Origin: JBBAGC01 sp964491265
GTDB taxonomy: Bacteria > Spirochaetota > UBA4802 > UBA5550
Length of the DNA: 64,000 nt
Assembly: GCA_964491265.1 (NCBI GenBank)
Contig: CAZBFP010000011.1
Location: forward strand, 56,033 to 120,032
Direction of reading: 5' to 3'
Position numbers and translations under genes: made by a program. Shown piece by piece: positions 52,932 through 61,541 of this stretch. A model generated the notes under the pieces. That model was not told the origin of the DNA. It saw only the letters and a list, made by a program, of their open reading frames with translations, and ran no database searches. How positions within the stretch are numbered: the first letter of the stretch is position 1; each line of letters starts with the position of its first letter.

Positions 52932-53909
52932 ATGAGCTCAAAACAGGTAAAAGGGGAAATCCTCAAAAACGTGGAAATTTTCCAGGGTCAGTCAGATGAA
53001 CACCTGGACCTTATTGCTGCTGAAATGAAAATCTGCAGCCACAAATCGGGGGACATGCTCTTCCGTGAAGGTGATTCAGGTGATGAACTCTTTATTATAA
53101 TAAGCGGCAAAGTTTCGGTTTTTATTACAGATAATGAGAAAGAGGAAGTTGTTCTTTCTGAACTGGGAGAGGGGAGCTATTTTGGAGAGATGTCTATTAT
53201 AGAGGAAGCGCCCAGGTCTGCCTCATGCAGAGTTATTGAGGATGGGGAATTTCTTGTTCTCCATTCATCTGACTTCTTCCGCATTACCCGCACCCTGCCC
53301 GGCCCTGCTGTTAAGATAATGAATAATATGCTTTCAATTATAGTTGGAAGGCTCATGAGCACAGGCGCATTCATCACCCAGATGGTTCAGTGGGGGGAGG
53401 AATCGAGAAAAAGGGCAATCACTGATCCTGCAACCGGGCTTTTCAACAGAAGGTATCTTGAAGATTCATTTGGAAGTCTTTTCAACAAAACCAGAACCGA
53501 AAGGGGCTCCCTTACATTTGTTATGTTCGACATGGACCGTTTTGGTACTCTTAATAATGAGTATGGCCAGGAATTCTGTGACGGGCTTATTGTAGAATGC
53601 GCTTCTGTTTTCAAAGAGGTTTTCCCTTCTGAGGATATTCTTGTCAGGTACGGCGGGGACGAATTTATTTTTCTTCTTCCCGGATCAAATCTGGAAATGG
53701 CGCAGATAAAATGTGATAATCTCTGCAAAGCAATAAGGGAAATGCGCTTTGCAGAGCATGAGGAACTTCGTCTCACCTGTAGCATGGGCTTTGCCGCATT
53801 CCCGGAAAATGCAGCCACACCCGATGAGCTGAAGGATAGGGCGGATAAGGCTTTGTACGCGGCAAAAGAAGCAGGGCGGGATATGGCGCTTCCTTTCAGG
53901 GGGGAGTGA
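52932..53909 (+). CDS. cNMP-binding diguanylate cyclase (intact GGDEF)
   Basis: 325 residues with the same architecture as the preceding gene. The cyclic nucleotide-binding domain is intact: EGDSGDELFIIISGKVSVF and the phosphate cassette FGEMSIIEEAPRSASCRV with Arg. The GGDEF domain carries RYGGDEFIFLLPGS, so it probably makes c-di-GMP from GTP. The overlap-free, 1-nt spacing to the degenerate paralogue suggests an old tandem duplication and perhaps a heterodimer. Confidence 0.9.
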   Translation: MSSKQVKGEILKNVEIFQGQSDEHLDLIAAEMKICSHKSGDMLFREGDSGDELFIIISGKVSVFITDNEKEEVVLSELGEGSYFGEMSIIEEAPRSASCRVIEDGEFLVLHSSDFFRITRTLPGPAVKIMNNMLSIIVGRLMSTGAFITQMVQWGEESRKRAITDPATGLFNRRYLEDSFGSLFNKTRTERGSLTFVMFDMDRFGTLNNEYGQEFCDGLIVECASVFKEVFPSEDILVRYGGDEFIFLLPGSNLEMAQIKCDNLCKAIREMRFAEHEELRLTCSMGFAAFPENAATPDELKDRADKALYAAKEAGRDMALPFRGE

Positions 53910-54021
53910 AATATAAGTCTTCCCGGAAACCGGGTTATTGCTTCACTGCTATACAGGATAAATTATATTGAATAAACAGATGCTTTTTTTCGGGAGTGCC
54001 AAATATTTTCTCAACTATAAA

Positions 54022-54057
54022 AAAATTCAAGGGAGGCATATAAAGCCCCCCTTGAAA
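54022..54057 (-). terminator. Terminator for the minus-strand repeat-protein gene
   Basis: Stem TTCAAGGGAGGC/GCCCCCCTTGAA (one mismatch) with a T7 run on the minus strand, 32 nt after the stop of the gene at 54089. Confidence 0.8.
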
Positions 54058-54088
54058 AAGTATTCAGCAAATGCTTCCAAAAAACTCT

Positions 54089-55204
54089 TTACCTAACTGA
54101 AAAAGTATAACCGCTCTCTTCACCATTTATATCAAGGGTTCTGCTTGATGCAGATGCAACACCCCACTCAATGTACTCCGGACTATTATTTGTATAATGT
54201 CCATCCATATAATAAAGTACATAATCCCACTTGCCTGTCTGCATGGTAACCTGTATTGTGATTTCATTCCCTTTAATGGATTTAACTTTTGCTGTTCCTT
54301 TGTATGAACCAGCCATTGAATGCTGAACGCAGTTAAATACTCTGTTTTTATTCTTAATAAAAAACTCAGGTGTTTTAGGTATAGCTGAAGATTTGGGGTT
54401 TCCCGTTAATTCCAGACGAATACCACCCTGACTATGACTCATATCAAGTGCTTTCCCGTTTGCATCAACTTTCCCGACCAGACCGAACTCCGGGTCATTT
54501 GTCCCGTCAGAATATGATCCATCCTTCTGATTATAGAAAACACGCATCATACCGCTGACAGTCTCTTCTTTCCCTGTCATAGGATTTGTTCCGGAAGAAG
54601 TTGTAACTATATACACCCTCTTATCATCAATATATGCAATATAGGCAGTTCCTGTATATCTTGCCACAAGTGAATCAGAACTGTAGTTAAATGCTTTATC
54701 CTTATTATTAATAAAAAAATCGGGTTTTTTGCTTACTGCAGGGGCTATCTTCAGATTTTTTTCCAGTTTCCATAAAATACCAGGGGTATCAGGTTTATTG
54801 GAAATGGTTACCATATTAGATATCACCCATAAATAAGTCCCTTTCCAGTAATTTTTTATTGTATATTCATCTTTGCTGCCTGCACGCTTTTCAACAATCC
54901 ACTGGGCGCTATGCCAGCCCGGCTTAATGGGCCCGCATGCTAAGCCTTTTTCCATATTTAAATATGTTCCTTTCCAGCGGTTTTTAATTCTATACCTGTC
55001 TGTTCCTGAAATCTTTTCAAAAGTCCATTGAGCACTGTGCCAGCCGGACTCAATTACCGTTGATTTTAGACCCTTTTCTATATTTAAATAGGTCCCGTTA
55101 TAATTCTTCAGAAACACATATCCTGAATCAATCTCAGCTGCAGAAGCAGCTATTCCAAATCCCAGCAGCAAAGCAGATACCATCAGCAATATTTTTTTTC
55201 TCAT
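54089..55204 (-). CDS. Secreted repeat protein with beta-trefoil-like N-terminus
   Basis: 371 residues with a signal peptide (cleavage near ASAAEID, residue 22). Residues 25-160 consist of three repeats of the type YNGTYLNIEKGL...WHSAQWTFEK, resembling ricin-type/beta-trefoil lectin folds. Residues 165-371 hold two copies of a second domain (PDFFINNKDKAFNYSSDSLV, PEFFIKNKNRVFNCVQHSM). The function may be glycan binding at the surface. I do not recognise the second domain. AAGGAG precedes the ATG and a terminator follows. Confidence 0.75.
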   Translation of the reverse strand: MRKKILLMVSALLLGFGIAASAAEIDSGYVFLKNYNGTYLNIEKGLKSTVIESGWHSAQWTFEKISGTDRYRIKNRWKGTYLNMEKGLACGPIKPGWHSAQWIVEKRAGSKDEYTIKNYWKGTYLWVISNMVTISNKPDTPGILWKLEKNLKIAPAVSKKPDFFINNKDKAFNYSSDSLVARYTGTAYIAYIDDKRVYIVTTSSGTNPMTGKEETVSGMMRVFYNQKDGSYSDGTNDPEFGLVGKVDANGKALDMSHSQGGIRLELTGNPKSSAIPKTPEFFIKNKNRVFNCVQHSMAGSYKGTAKVKSIKGNEITIQVTMQTGKWDYVLYYMDGHYTNNSPEYIEWGVASASSRTLDINGEESGYTFSVR

Positions 55205-55590
55205 AAATTTCTCCTTCTTTTATTGTATAATTTTTAATTTTAAAGCAGATTCCTTCCAGAAACCATGACTTGCAATAATTCCGGTTAAAAATGCAATAGC
55301 CGGTATTATATGCTAAAATCAGATTCTTTTTCCCGGAATGTTTCCAGGCAATTCACAACACGATTCACCACATTAACCCCGACCACGGAACAGAGTGAAG
55401 TCGTTGAACAGGCGGCTGCTTGAGAAAATAATTAATCCATCCGCAACATCCGATTTATTTTTTGTTTTATCCCTTTGCACTGCATAAATTGATAGTACCT
55501 TAAGATTTGCAGAAAAAACTTTCGGGGAACAATGTATAATTATCAATTTTTATCAATGAAATATAGATGTAAAGGGAAATCTTTATTAAT
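55205..55590. other. Gene-free stretch, nothing recognised
   Basis: Must contain the divergent promoters of the two flanking genes. No repeat family copy or open frame with ribosome site seen. Confidence 0.5.
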
Positions 55591-56919
55591 ATGAAAAATA
55601 AGTTGCTCAATCTATGGGAAATTATAAGCACCAGCTTCTGGTTTGTCCCTGCCTTAATGGTTGTTTTTTCAATCATAATATCCTTTACCATGATTGCACT
55701 GGATAACGTTATAGAACCGGAGAACTTCGAAGCCTTCCCTTTTTTGTATGCAGGCGGTCCCGAAGGGGCGCGATCTATCCTGTCTACGCTTGCAGGTTCT
55801 ATGATTACAGTTGCCGGTGTTACTTTTTCAATTACTATTGTTGCACTGGCATTGACTTCTTCTCAATTTGGTCCCCGGTTGTTAAGAAATTTTATGAACG
55901 ATACGGGCAATCAGATTGTTCTCGGGACATTCATTGCAACCTTTATATACTGCCTGCTTGTTCTACGGTCAATTTATAGTTTTGATGGCCGGGTCTTTAT
56001 ACCAAATATTTCTGTTACCTTTGCGATAATTCTCGCTATAGTTGACGCGGGTGTCTTCATTTTCTTTATACATCATGTATCAACTTCAATACAGGCAGAC
56101 CGGGTAATTGCAGTAGTTTACCAGGAATTATCTGAACATCTGCAGCAGTTTTTCCCTGAAGAATCAGAAAATAAATCTTTGCAGATTAAAGATAAGATCA
56201 ATGACGCACAACCAGCAGAATACAGATATACCTATGCTAACGACATAACTGCACCAATAAGCGGTTATTTAAGAGTTATTGATACCGGTAATTTATTAAA
56301 AACAGCTGAAGAACATGACTTTTGTGTTCATCTCCTTTTCCGGCCTGGAGAATTTATTGTCCAGGGGAGTCCGCTTGCTGCAGTAAAAAGCAGCAAACCG
56401 GTTAAAAAAGAGTTCATAGACCCTATAGCCGGTTTTTTTATTATTGGTCAGCAACGCAGTCCGGAGCAGGACATAGAATTTGCGATCCATCAGCTTGTTG
56501 AAATCGCATTACGCGCCCTTTCACCAGGAATAAATGACCCTTTCACAGCAATAGCATGCATCGATCGATTAGGCGCGGCGCTTTGCTGCTTAACAAGCAG
56601 AGCATTCCCTTTACCTCACCGTTATGATGCTGAAGGCAGACTCCGGATTATTGCAAAGACACCTACGTTTGAAGGAGTAGTAAACGTCGCGTTTGATCAG
56701 ATCCGTCAATATGGGAAAGCAAGTGTGTCGGTAACAATCCGCCTTTTAGAATCATTAAAAACCATAGCAGAACGTGCATGCTATCCGGAGCAACGACAGG
56801 CCATTCTTCGACAGGCTGATATGATTATGCGATCCAGCCGGAATTCGGTAGAGGATGAAAATGATAAAAATGACATCCGGCAGCGTTACCAGGAATTACT
56901 TATTGTAATTAATGAATAA
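55591..56919 (+). CDS. DUF2254 membrane protein
   Basis: 442 residues. Four membrane spans in the first 160 residues, with the family wording GARSILSTLAGSMITVAGVTFSI and ALTSSQFGPRLLRNFM. A soluble C-terminal region follows, containing YANDITAPISGYLRVID and the ALRALSPGINDPFTA motif. The function of DUF2254 is unknown. The codon choice (CGT, CGC, GCG) is less AT-biased than in neighbouring genes, compatible with transfer. The relic of a transporter gene follows after 47 nt. Confidence 0.9.
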   Translation: MKNKLLNLWEIISTSFWFVPALMVVFSIIISFTMIALDNVIEPENFEAFPFLYAGGPEGARSILSTLAGSMITVAGVTFSITIVALALTSSQFGPRLLRNFMNDTGNQIVLGTFIATFIYCLLVLRSIYSFDGRVFIPNISVTFAIILAIVDAGVFIFFIHHVSTSIQADRVIAVVYQELSEHLQQFFPEESENKSLQIKDKINDAQPAEYRYTYANDITAPISGYLRVIDTGNLLKTAEEHDFCVHLLFRPGEFIVQGSPLAAVKSSKPVKKEFIDPIAGFFIIGQQRSPEQDIEFAIHQLVEIALRALSPGINDPFTAIACIDRLGAALCCLTSRAFPLPHRYDAEGRLRIIAKTPTFEGVVNVAFDQIRQYGKASVSVTIRLLESLKTIAERACYPEQRQAILRQADMIMRSSRNSVEDENDKNDIRQRYQELLIVINE

Positions 56920-56966
56920 AAAAACAGCCGACATATAATACCTGAATCAAAGCAAAGAAGATCCCG

Positions 56967-57162
56967 ATGAAACAGATTCGCGTGAACAAAATTGCAATAC
57001 TCACGGCTGTGATAATTATTTCCCTGTTATTCCTGGCAATAATCAGACAATTCCTTATGGCCCTGTTCCTGGCTGGTCTCTGCAGTATTTGTCACTGTCT
57101 GGGACATGTACGGAGAAACATTCCAGGAATACCAGCCGAAGGTTTCGGGTAAAGACGTTTAA
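56967..57162 (+). pseudogene. Internally deleted AI-2E/PerM-type transporter relic
   Basis: Frame 1 starts MKQIRVNKIAILTAVII and continues with the membrane helix FLMALFLAGL, as AI-2E family transporters begin. It then goes off frame at about 57080 and stops at 57152. From there a different frame reads AVFVTVWDMYGETFQEYQP and ends in TAA at 57162, wording that looks like a genuine C-terminus of that family. So most of a gene of about 350 codons has been deleted, with a frame change at the scar. Confidence 0.7.
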
Positions 57163-57224
57163 TATATATTTTTTCAATTGACAGAAATAAGCCCCCCTTC
57201 ATGAATAATTGGTGAAAAGCAGCA

Positions 57225-57335
57225 ATTATTCCTAAAGATATTTTATAGTGCAATAATGATGTTTCCCATATCCCCGCCGCCTACGGTGGCGAGGATATTA
57301 GAGCATTTTATTTAAAATAGAAGTTAAAGAATTAA
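57225..57335. repeat. Family B repeat, copy 4 (inverted)
   Basis: ATTCCTAAAGATATTTTATAG, TGCAATAATGATGTTTCCCA and the centre CCCCGCCGCC-TAC-GGTGGCGAGG match copy 2 at 39430 in the same orientation. It lies between the transporter relic and glyA. Confidence 0.8.
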
Positions 57336-57379
57336 CACTATTTCAAAAGCAAATTCTCCATATAGTAAAGAGGTAAAAA

Positions 57380-58633
57380 ATGACATTATTCAATGATTTA
57401 AAATCGGGTGATCCTGAAGTATACAATATTCTCCAGGCTGAAAATAAAAGGCAGGAAGATAACCTTGTAATGATCGCTTCTGAGAACTATGTTTCCAGAG
57501 CAGTTCTTGAGGCATCATCATCCACGCTTACTAATAAATATGCAGAGGGCTATCCGGGGAAAAGATATTACAACGGCTGTCAGGAGGCTGACAGGGTAGA
57601 GGCCCTTGCAATTGAGCGGATAAAAAAACTATTCGGGGCTGAAGCGGCAAATGTTCAGCCCCATTCAGGTGCACAGGCGAATATGGCTGTAATGATGTCC
57701 ATACTTGACGCGGGTGACACATATGTGGGGATGAACCTTGCTCATGGAGGTCACCTATCTCATGGTTCACCTGTAAACTTTTCAGGAAAATATTTTAATG
57801 TAGTTGCCTACGGAGTGAGAGAGGATAATAATCTCATAGATTACGATGAACTTGCCAGAGTGGTAAAAGATACAAAACCGAAACTCCTTATTGCGGGTGC
57901 ATCGGCATATCCAAGAATTATCGATTTTGCAAAATTCAAGGAGATCGCTGATTCTGTTGGAGCAAAACTTCTTGCTGACATTGCCCATATAGCAGGCCTT
58001 GTCGCAGCAGGCGTACATCCATCACCGGTTGGACTTGCCGATTATGTAACAATGACCACACACAAAACCCTGCGCGGGCCAAGAGGTGGAGTAATACTCA
58101 CAAGTGAAGCGCTTGAAAAAGAAGTAAACAAGTTCATGTTCCCCGGAACACAGGGTGGGCCTCTAATGCACACAATTGCGGCAAAGGCTGTAAGTTTTAA
58201 AGAAGCCCTGGAACCTGACTTTGTAGATTACCAGAAGCAGATTCTTAAAAATTCAACTGCACTTGCTGAAGTTCTTCTATCCGGCGGACTCAACCTTGTT
58301 TCAGGGGGGACAGATAATCACCTCATACTGATTGACCTGAGGAATAAAGACCTTACAGGAAAAGAGGTTGCAAACAGACTTGAAGAGGCAGGGATTACAT
58401 GCAACAAAAACGGGGTACCCTTTGATGACAAATCCCCATTTGTTACAAGCGGCATAAGAATAGGGAGCCCTGCACTTACTACAAGGGGACTTAAAGAGGA
58501 TGACTTCAGAAAAATCGGTTCTCTCATAATTGATATTGTAGAGAACATGGATGATGATGCTGTACTTAAAAAAGTCAGATCCGGTGTAAAAGAAATATGT
58601 GACACCTACCCTACAGATTTTTTAAGGATATAG
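57380..58633 (+). CDS. glyA: Serine hydroxymethyltransferase
   Basis: 417 residues, standard length. It interconverts serine and glycine with tetrahydrofolate. Motifs: LVMIASENYVSRAVLE, YAEGYPGKRYYNGCQ, NVQPHSGAQAN, the PLP Lys in VTMTTHKTLRGPRGG, and TSGIRIGSPALTTRG. AGAGG lies 8 nt upstream of the ATG. A 93-codon gene follows after 8 nt and is likely co-transcribed. Confidence 0.97.
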   Translation: MTLFNDLKSGDPEVYNILQAENKRQEDNLVMIASENYVSRAVLEASSSTLTNKYAEGYPGKRYYNGCQEADRVEALAIERIKKLFGAEAANVQPHSGAQANMAVMMSILDAGDTYVGMNLAHGGHLSHGSPVNFSGKYFNVVAYGVREDNNLIDYDELARVVKDTKPKLLIAGASAYPRIIDFAKFKEIADSVGAKLLADIAHIAGLVAAGVHPSPVGLADYVTMTTHKTLRGPRGGVILTSEALEKEVNKFMFPGTQGGPLMHTIAAKAVSFKEALEPDFVDYQKQILKNSTALAEVLLSGGLNLVSGGTDNHLILIDLRNKDLTGKEVANRLEEAGITCNKNGVPFDDKSPFVTSGIRIGSPALTTRGLKEDDFRKIGSLIIDIVENMDDDAVLKKVRSGVKEICDTYPTDFLRI

Positions 58634-58641
58634 ATACGATT

Positions 58642-58923
58642 ATGACAGGGGAAAGAGTCTTTGATTCTATAGATGATTTTACAGCATTTCTCAAGAAAGA
58701 GGGGATAGGAAAAATCGCCTTTGCTGAAGTATGCGAAAGAAGGGCTCAGCAGACCAGGGATGATCTCCTGGAAGTTGTTGTAGTAAGAAAAGTCGATCTT
58801 CTTGCATATAAAGATGCTGTTATATTTAAATGCGCCTTTGCAACAGATGACCTTAATGAATTATACAACTCTCTGGTTGGACAGGGATTTGAGGTTAACA
58901 GAAAGAGCAGAAATATTACATAG
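58642..58923 (+). CDS. Small conserved-looking protein downstream of glyA
   Basis: 93 residues, soluble and mixed alpha/beta: FTAFLKKEGIGKIAFAEVCE, then VVVVRKVDLLAYKDAVIFKC and ATDDLNELYNSLVGQGFEV. I do not recognise the family. It starts 8 nt after the glyA stop and a hairpin ends the transcript, so it is part of the glyA operon. A real gene judging by spacing and composition. Confidence 0.7.
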   Translation: MTGERVFDSIDDFTAFLKKEGIGKIAFAEVCERRAQQTRDDLLEVVVVRKVDLLAYKDAVIFKCAFATDDLNELYNSLVGQGFEVNRKSRNIT

Positions 58924-58927
58924 AAAA

Positions 58928-58953
58928 GGGGCTGTCCTGCAAAGGGCAGCCTG
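58928..58953. terminator. Hairpin between converging small genes
   Basis: GGGCTGTCC/GGGCAGCC-type stem (GGGCTGTCCTGCAAAGGGCA then GCC). It can act on the glyA operon and on the converging small gene; no long T-run, so only a moderate call. Confidence 0.5.
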
Positions 58954-59154
58954 CTAAAATTTCATGTTTATGTGGTAGGTATTTTTTACTACATTAAGTA
59001 TTGCAGGTATAAGTGCCGGATTTTTTACTTCACTCTCTTTTAATATGCTGAGAATATCCCCTCTTGAAAGTTCAAGTTCATAGTTTTCAATTTTTTCACA
59101 AAACTGGTTAAACATAAGCTTTTTATTACCCAGTGTAACAACATTCCCTCTCAT
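58954..59154 (-). CDS. Small hypothetical protein
   Basis: 66 residues, helical: KLMFNQFCEKIENYELELSR, DILSILKESEVKNPALIPAI. No motif recognised. GGAGCGGG lies 8-15 nt before the ATG. It converges with the glyA operon. It could be real, but the support is only moderate. Confidence 0.5.
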   Translation of the reverse strand: MRGNVVTLGNKKLMFNQFCEKIENYELELSRGDILSILKESEVKNPALIPAILNVVKNTYHINMKF

Positions 59155-59467
59155 TTTATCCCGCTCCAGATAAATAAATTATAAGAAAAATTCCCCTTAC
59201 TATATTATATATATGCAATTTATGTGCCATATGGAAATAAAATATAAAAAAAACAGGGCTCCCCGTAAGGAGCAAATAATGTTCTTTTACTGCACAAATT
59301 GGGATCAAAAAGCAGCAATTTGACTTTTTGAATCACTTTTTACAAAGAATAAGCTCTACCCGATAAAATATTCATGGAAGTTTTAGAATTTAATGCAATA
59401 CTGTGTGCTGAAATTATCACACAGGTGTATCAAAAATGCAACAAGCCTTGCCCGGTAAATCAAATAA
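59155..59467. other. Gene-free stretch, nothing recognised
   Basis: AT-rich with a small GGGCTCCCCGTAAGGAGC hairpin near 59250. Open frames here run antisense into the CAP-domain gene and lack ribosome sites. Confidence 0.5.
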
Positions 59468-60943
59468 TCAGTCACCCGAAATCATTATTGAAACCGACTC
59501 AATCGGATAGGAGGCTCCAAAGCTCAATTCACTCCCTGCATCAGCCCAGGGTGACCACCCCTTCTCTTTGCAGAAGATAGTAAATTTGATATTATAGCCA
59601 CCGGCAGAAGAAAGAACCTTGAGAGATGTAATTTCTTTCCCTCCATCTGACACCCACTCTCCAGGGCCGAAAATTTTTCCCGATTTATTCACTGAAAAAC
59701 CTACAGGAATAATTCCCTCAGGGCTGTCTGCTGTCACAGAAAAACCGCGGATATACAATCCGGTGTATCCGAAAGTAAGCTGCCCCTTTTCTGCAGATAC
59801 ATTTCTTTTCCCGAACTTTGCAGTGCTGAAACTGCTCTCAATTGTCAAGACCGATGGTTTTTTTGAAACAGCATTTGATGTGATATTTACCCCGGAATTA
59901 AAAAAAACAGTCTTATAAGCAACCGGTACGGCATCCCCTTTGCGGTTTGTTATGCCGTTTATTTTCACTTCAAAAACATCATTATCCATAATCATCCCCA
60001 TATTATCAGGACGGAAAATTATGCAATACGGCAGACCGAAACTTTCATTATTAACATTAAAATAACCGTCAGATTCAGCTGAAGGCCCGCCGAATTTCCA
60101 TGTTTTTCCATCTCTGATCCGTGTGAGAATTACGGTAACGGTTTGAGTGTCACCTTTTATTCCTCCAAAAGCTTCAGGGTTTAGCGAAAATGACCAGGCT
60201 GTATTACCGGGGAAATAACTTATCGGCATCTCCCCTGCAGGGGGCCAGGCGGAAAAAGCGAATTTTTCACTCCGCTTTGATGACACACCATGGTCAAATA
60301 CCTTCATAGCAGTATAACCATTGACAAAACCGAAACCTGTAGAAGTGAGATCCGGGGCAAGAACCCATCTACGGTGTCCCAGCCTGTCTATGTTGCTGCT
60401 GTCCGAGTCGTGGACAAACCCTTTTACCGCCTGAGCCAGATCGTTCTGACTGGAATGAAGATTACTTGTGGAAACAGCGGTGTAGCCTCTATTATAAAAA
60501 TCCCTCGGAAGGCCGATACCCTCAGGATACTCCGGAGTATGGGAAAGACCTTTATTCATTATTGCAAGGAGAGCAGCGCCATACTGGGCCAGACTGCTCC
60601 AGTCATTATCAAGCTTAACATCTGCCGGGAGTCCTGAAAGAAATCTATGGAAATTTACAGCAGCAAGTCCATGGTTCAGAAACTGACTTGATAATTCGCC
60701 GGCTCTGTAGGGTCTCTTCAGCACCGGTTCAACCAAATATGGCGCCCCCGGTTTTGCCGATTCATAGATTTTAAGTTCTGCAAGGATTTTCTGCCTGCTA
60801 TGGGCCGCAGGAATTAAATAACCCTCAGCAATTAATTTTCGATCTATTGCGGAAGATGAAGTATCCGCTTTTATCTCACCGCTGATCAGGCTTAAAATAA
60901 TAAGAGAAATAATTACGGAAAGTAAGCGGAATAAAGATTTCAT
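59468..60943 (-). CDS. Secreted CAP-domain protein
   Basis: 491 residues with a signal peptide (about 1-27, ends GEIKA). A CAP/SCP-like domain follows at about 90-225: NHGLAAVNFHRFLSGLPAD, LSHTPEYPEG, and RLGHRRWVLAPDLTSTGFGF. The C-terminal part is beta-rich and ends in a GWSPWADAGSELSF segment like ChW-type (clostridial hydrophobic with Trp) repeats. CAP proteins are secreted and act as proteases, sterol binders or adhesins. The start is the first ATG with GGAGAACC upstream. Confidence 0.82.
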   Translation of the reverse strand: MKSLFRLLSVIISLIILSLISGEIKADTSSSAIDRKLIAEGYLIPAAHSRQKILAELKIYESAKPGAPYLVEPVLKRPYRAGELSSQFLNHGLAAVNFHRFLSGLPADVKLDNDWSSLAQYGAALLAIMNKGLSHTPEYPEGIGLPRDFYNRGYTAVSTSNLHSSQNDLAQAVKGFVHDSDSSNIDRLGHRRWVLAPDLTSTGFGFVNGYTAMKVFDHGVSSKRSEKFAFSAWPPAGEMPISYFPGNTAWSFSLNPEAFGGIKGDTQTVTVILTRIRDGKTWKFGGPSAESDGYFNVNNESFGLPYCIIFRPDNMGMIMDNDVFEVKINGITNRKGDAVPVAYKTVFFNSGVNITSNAVSKKPSVLTIESSFSTAKFGKRNVSAEKGQLTFGYTGLYIRGFSVTADSPEGIIPVGFSVNKSGKIFGPGEWVSDGGKEITSLKVLSSAGGYNIKFTIFCKEKGWSPWADAGSELSFGASYPIESVSIMISGD

Positions 60944-61061
60944 CTGCGGTTCTCCTTCAAACAGTGATGCCGGGATTCATGAACAAACCGGCAATCTATT
61001 AATCAAGCCTTATCTTTATAATACTGCTGTTTGAGAAAGAGTCAAGATATTATTTCAGCAC

Positions 61062-61541
61062 CTATACCCTGTAATTTCTATAAAGATTTTTATACGAGAT
61101 TGCTTCCAGTATATGCTTCTTACCGATATGTAGCGATTCGTCAAGATCCGCGATTGTTCTTGCCACCTTTAATATTTTAAAAAATGACCTGGCAGTAAGA
61201 TTAAGCTTTTTAATCGCATTCTCGAAAAATATCTCATCTGCATCACTAAGTGCGCAGTAATCCTGAACCTCCTTCTGCCCCATACCGGAATTAAACTTCA
61301 GCCCTGTGCCGAATCTTTTTCTCTGCACCTCCCGCGCCCCAAGTACCCTCTCCTTGATTCTCTCTGATGACTCATACATCCCCTTATCCATCAAATCCCT
61401 GTAGGGAACCCTGTTAACCAGAACCTCAATATCGATCCGGTCAACTACAGGTCCTGCAATCTTCTGGAAATACATACTCACCTTTGATGATGAACAGGAG
61501 CATTCAATATCATCATCAAAAAGATGGCCGCAGTGACATCC
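61062..61541 (-). pseudogene. comM: 3' remnant of comM/yifB (Mg chelatase-like ATPase)
   Basis: About 160 codons equal to the ComM C-terminus: CHCGHLFDDDIECSC (the Cys motif), then KIAGPVVDRIDIEVLV (family IsGPllDRiDi), NLTARSFFKILKVARTIADL and the last helices. The AAA+ ATPase core upstream is missing: the frame is cut at about 61541-61550 by the transposase unit, and its 5' part is not found further right. ComM is a helicase aiding integration in natural transformation. Confidence 0.82.

Noticed and set aside
59374..59580. 68-codon plus-strand frame
   Set aside because: Overlaps the 3' end of the CAP-domain gene antisense and has no ribosome site.
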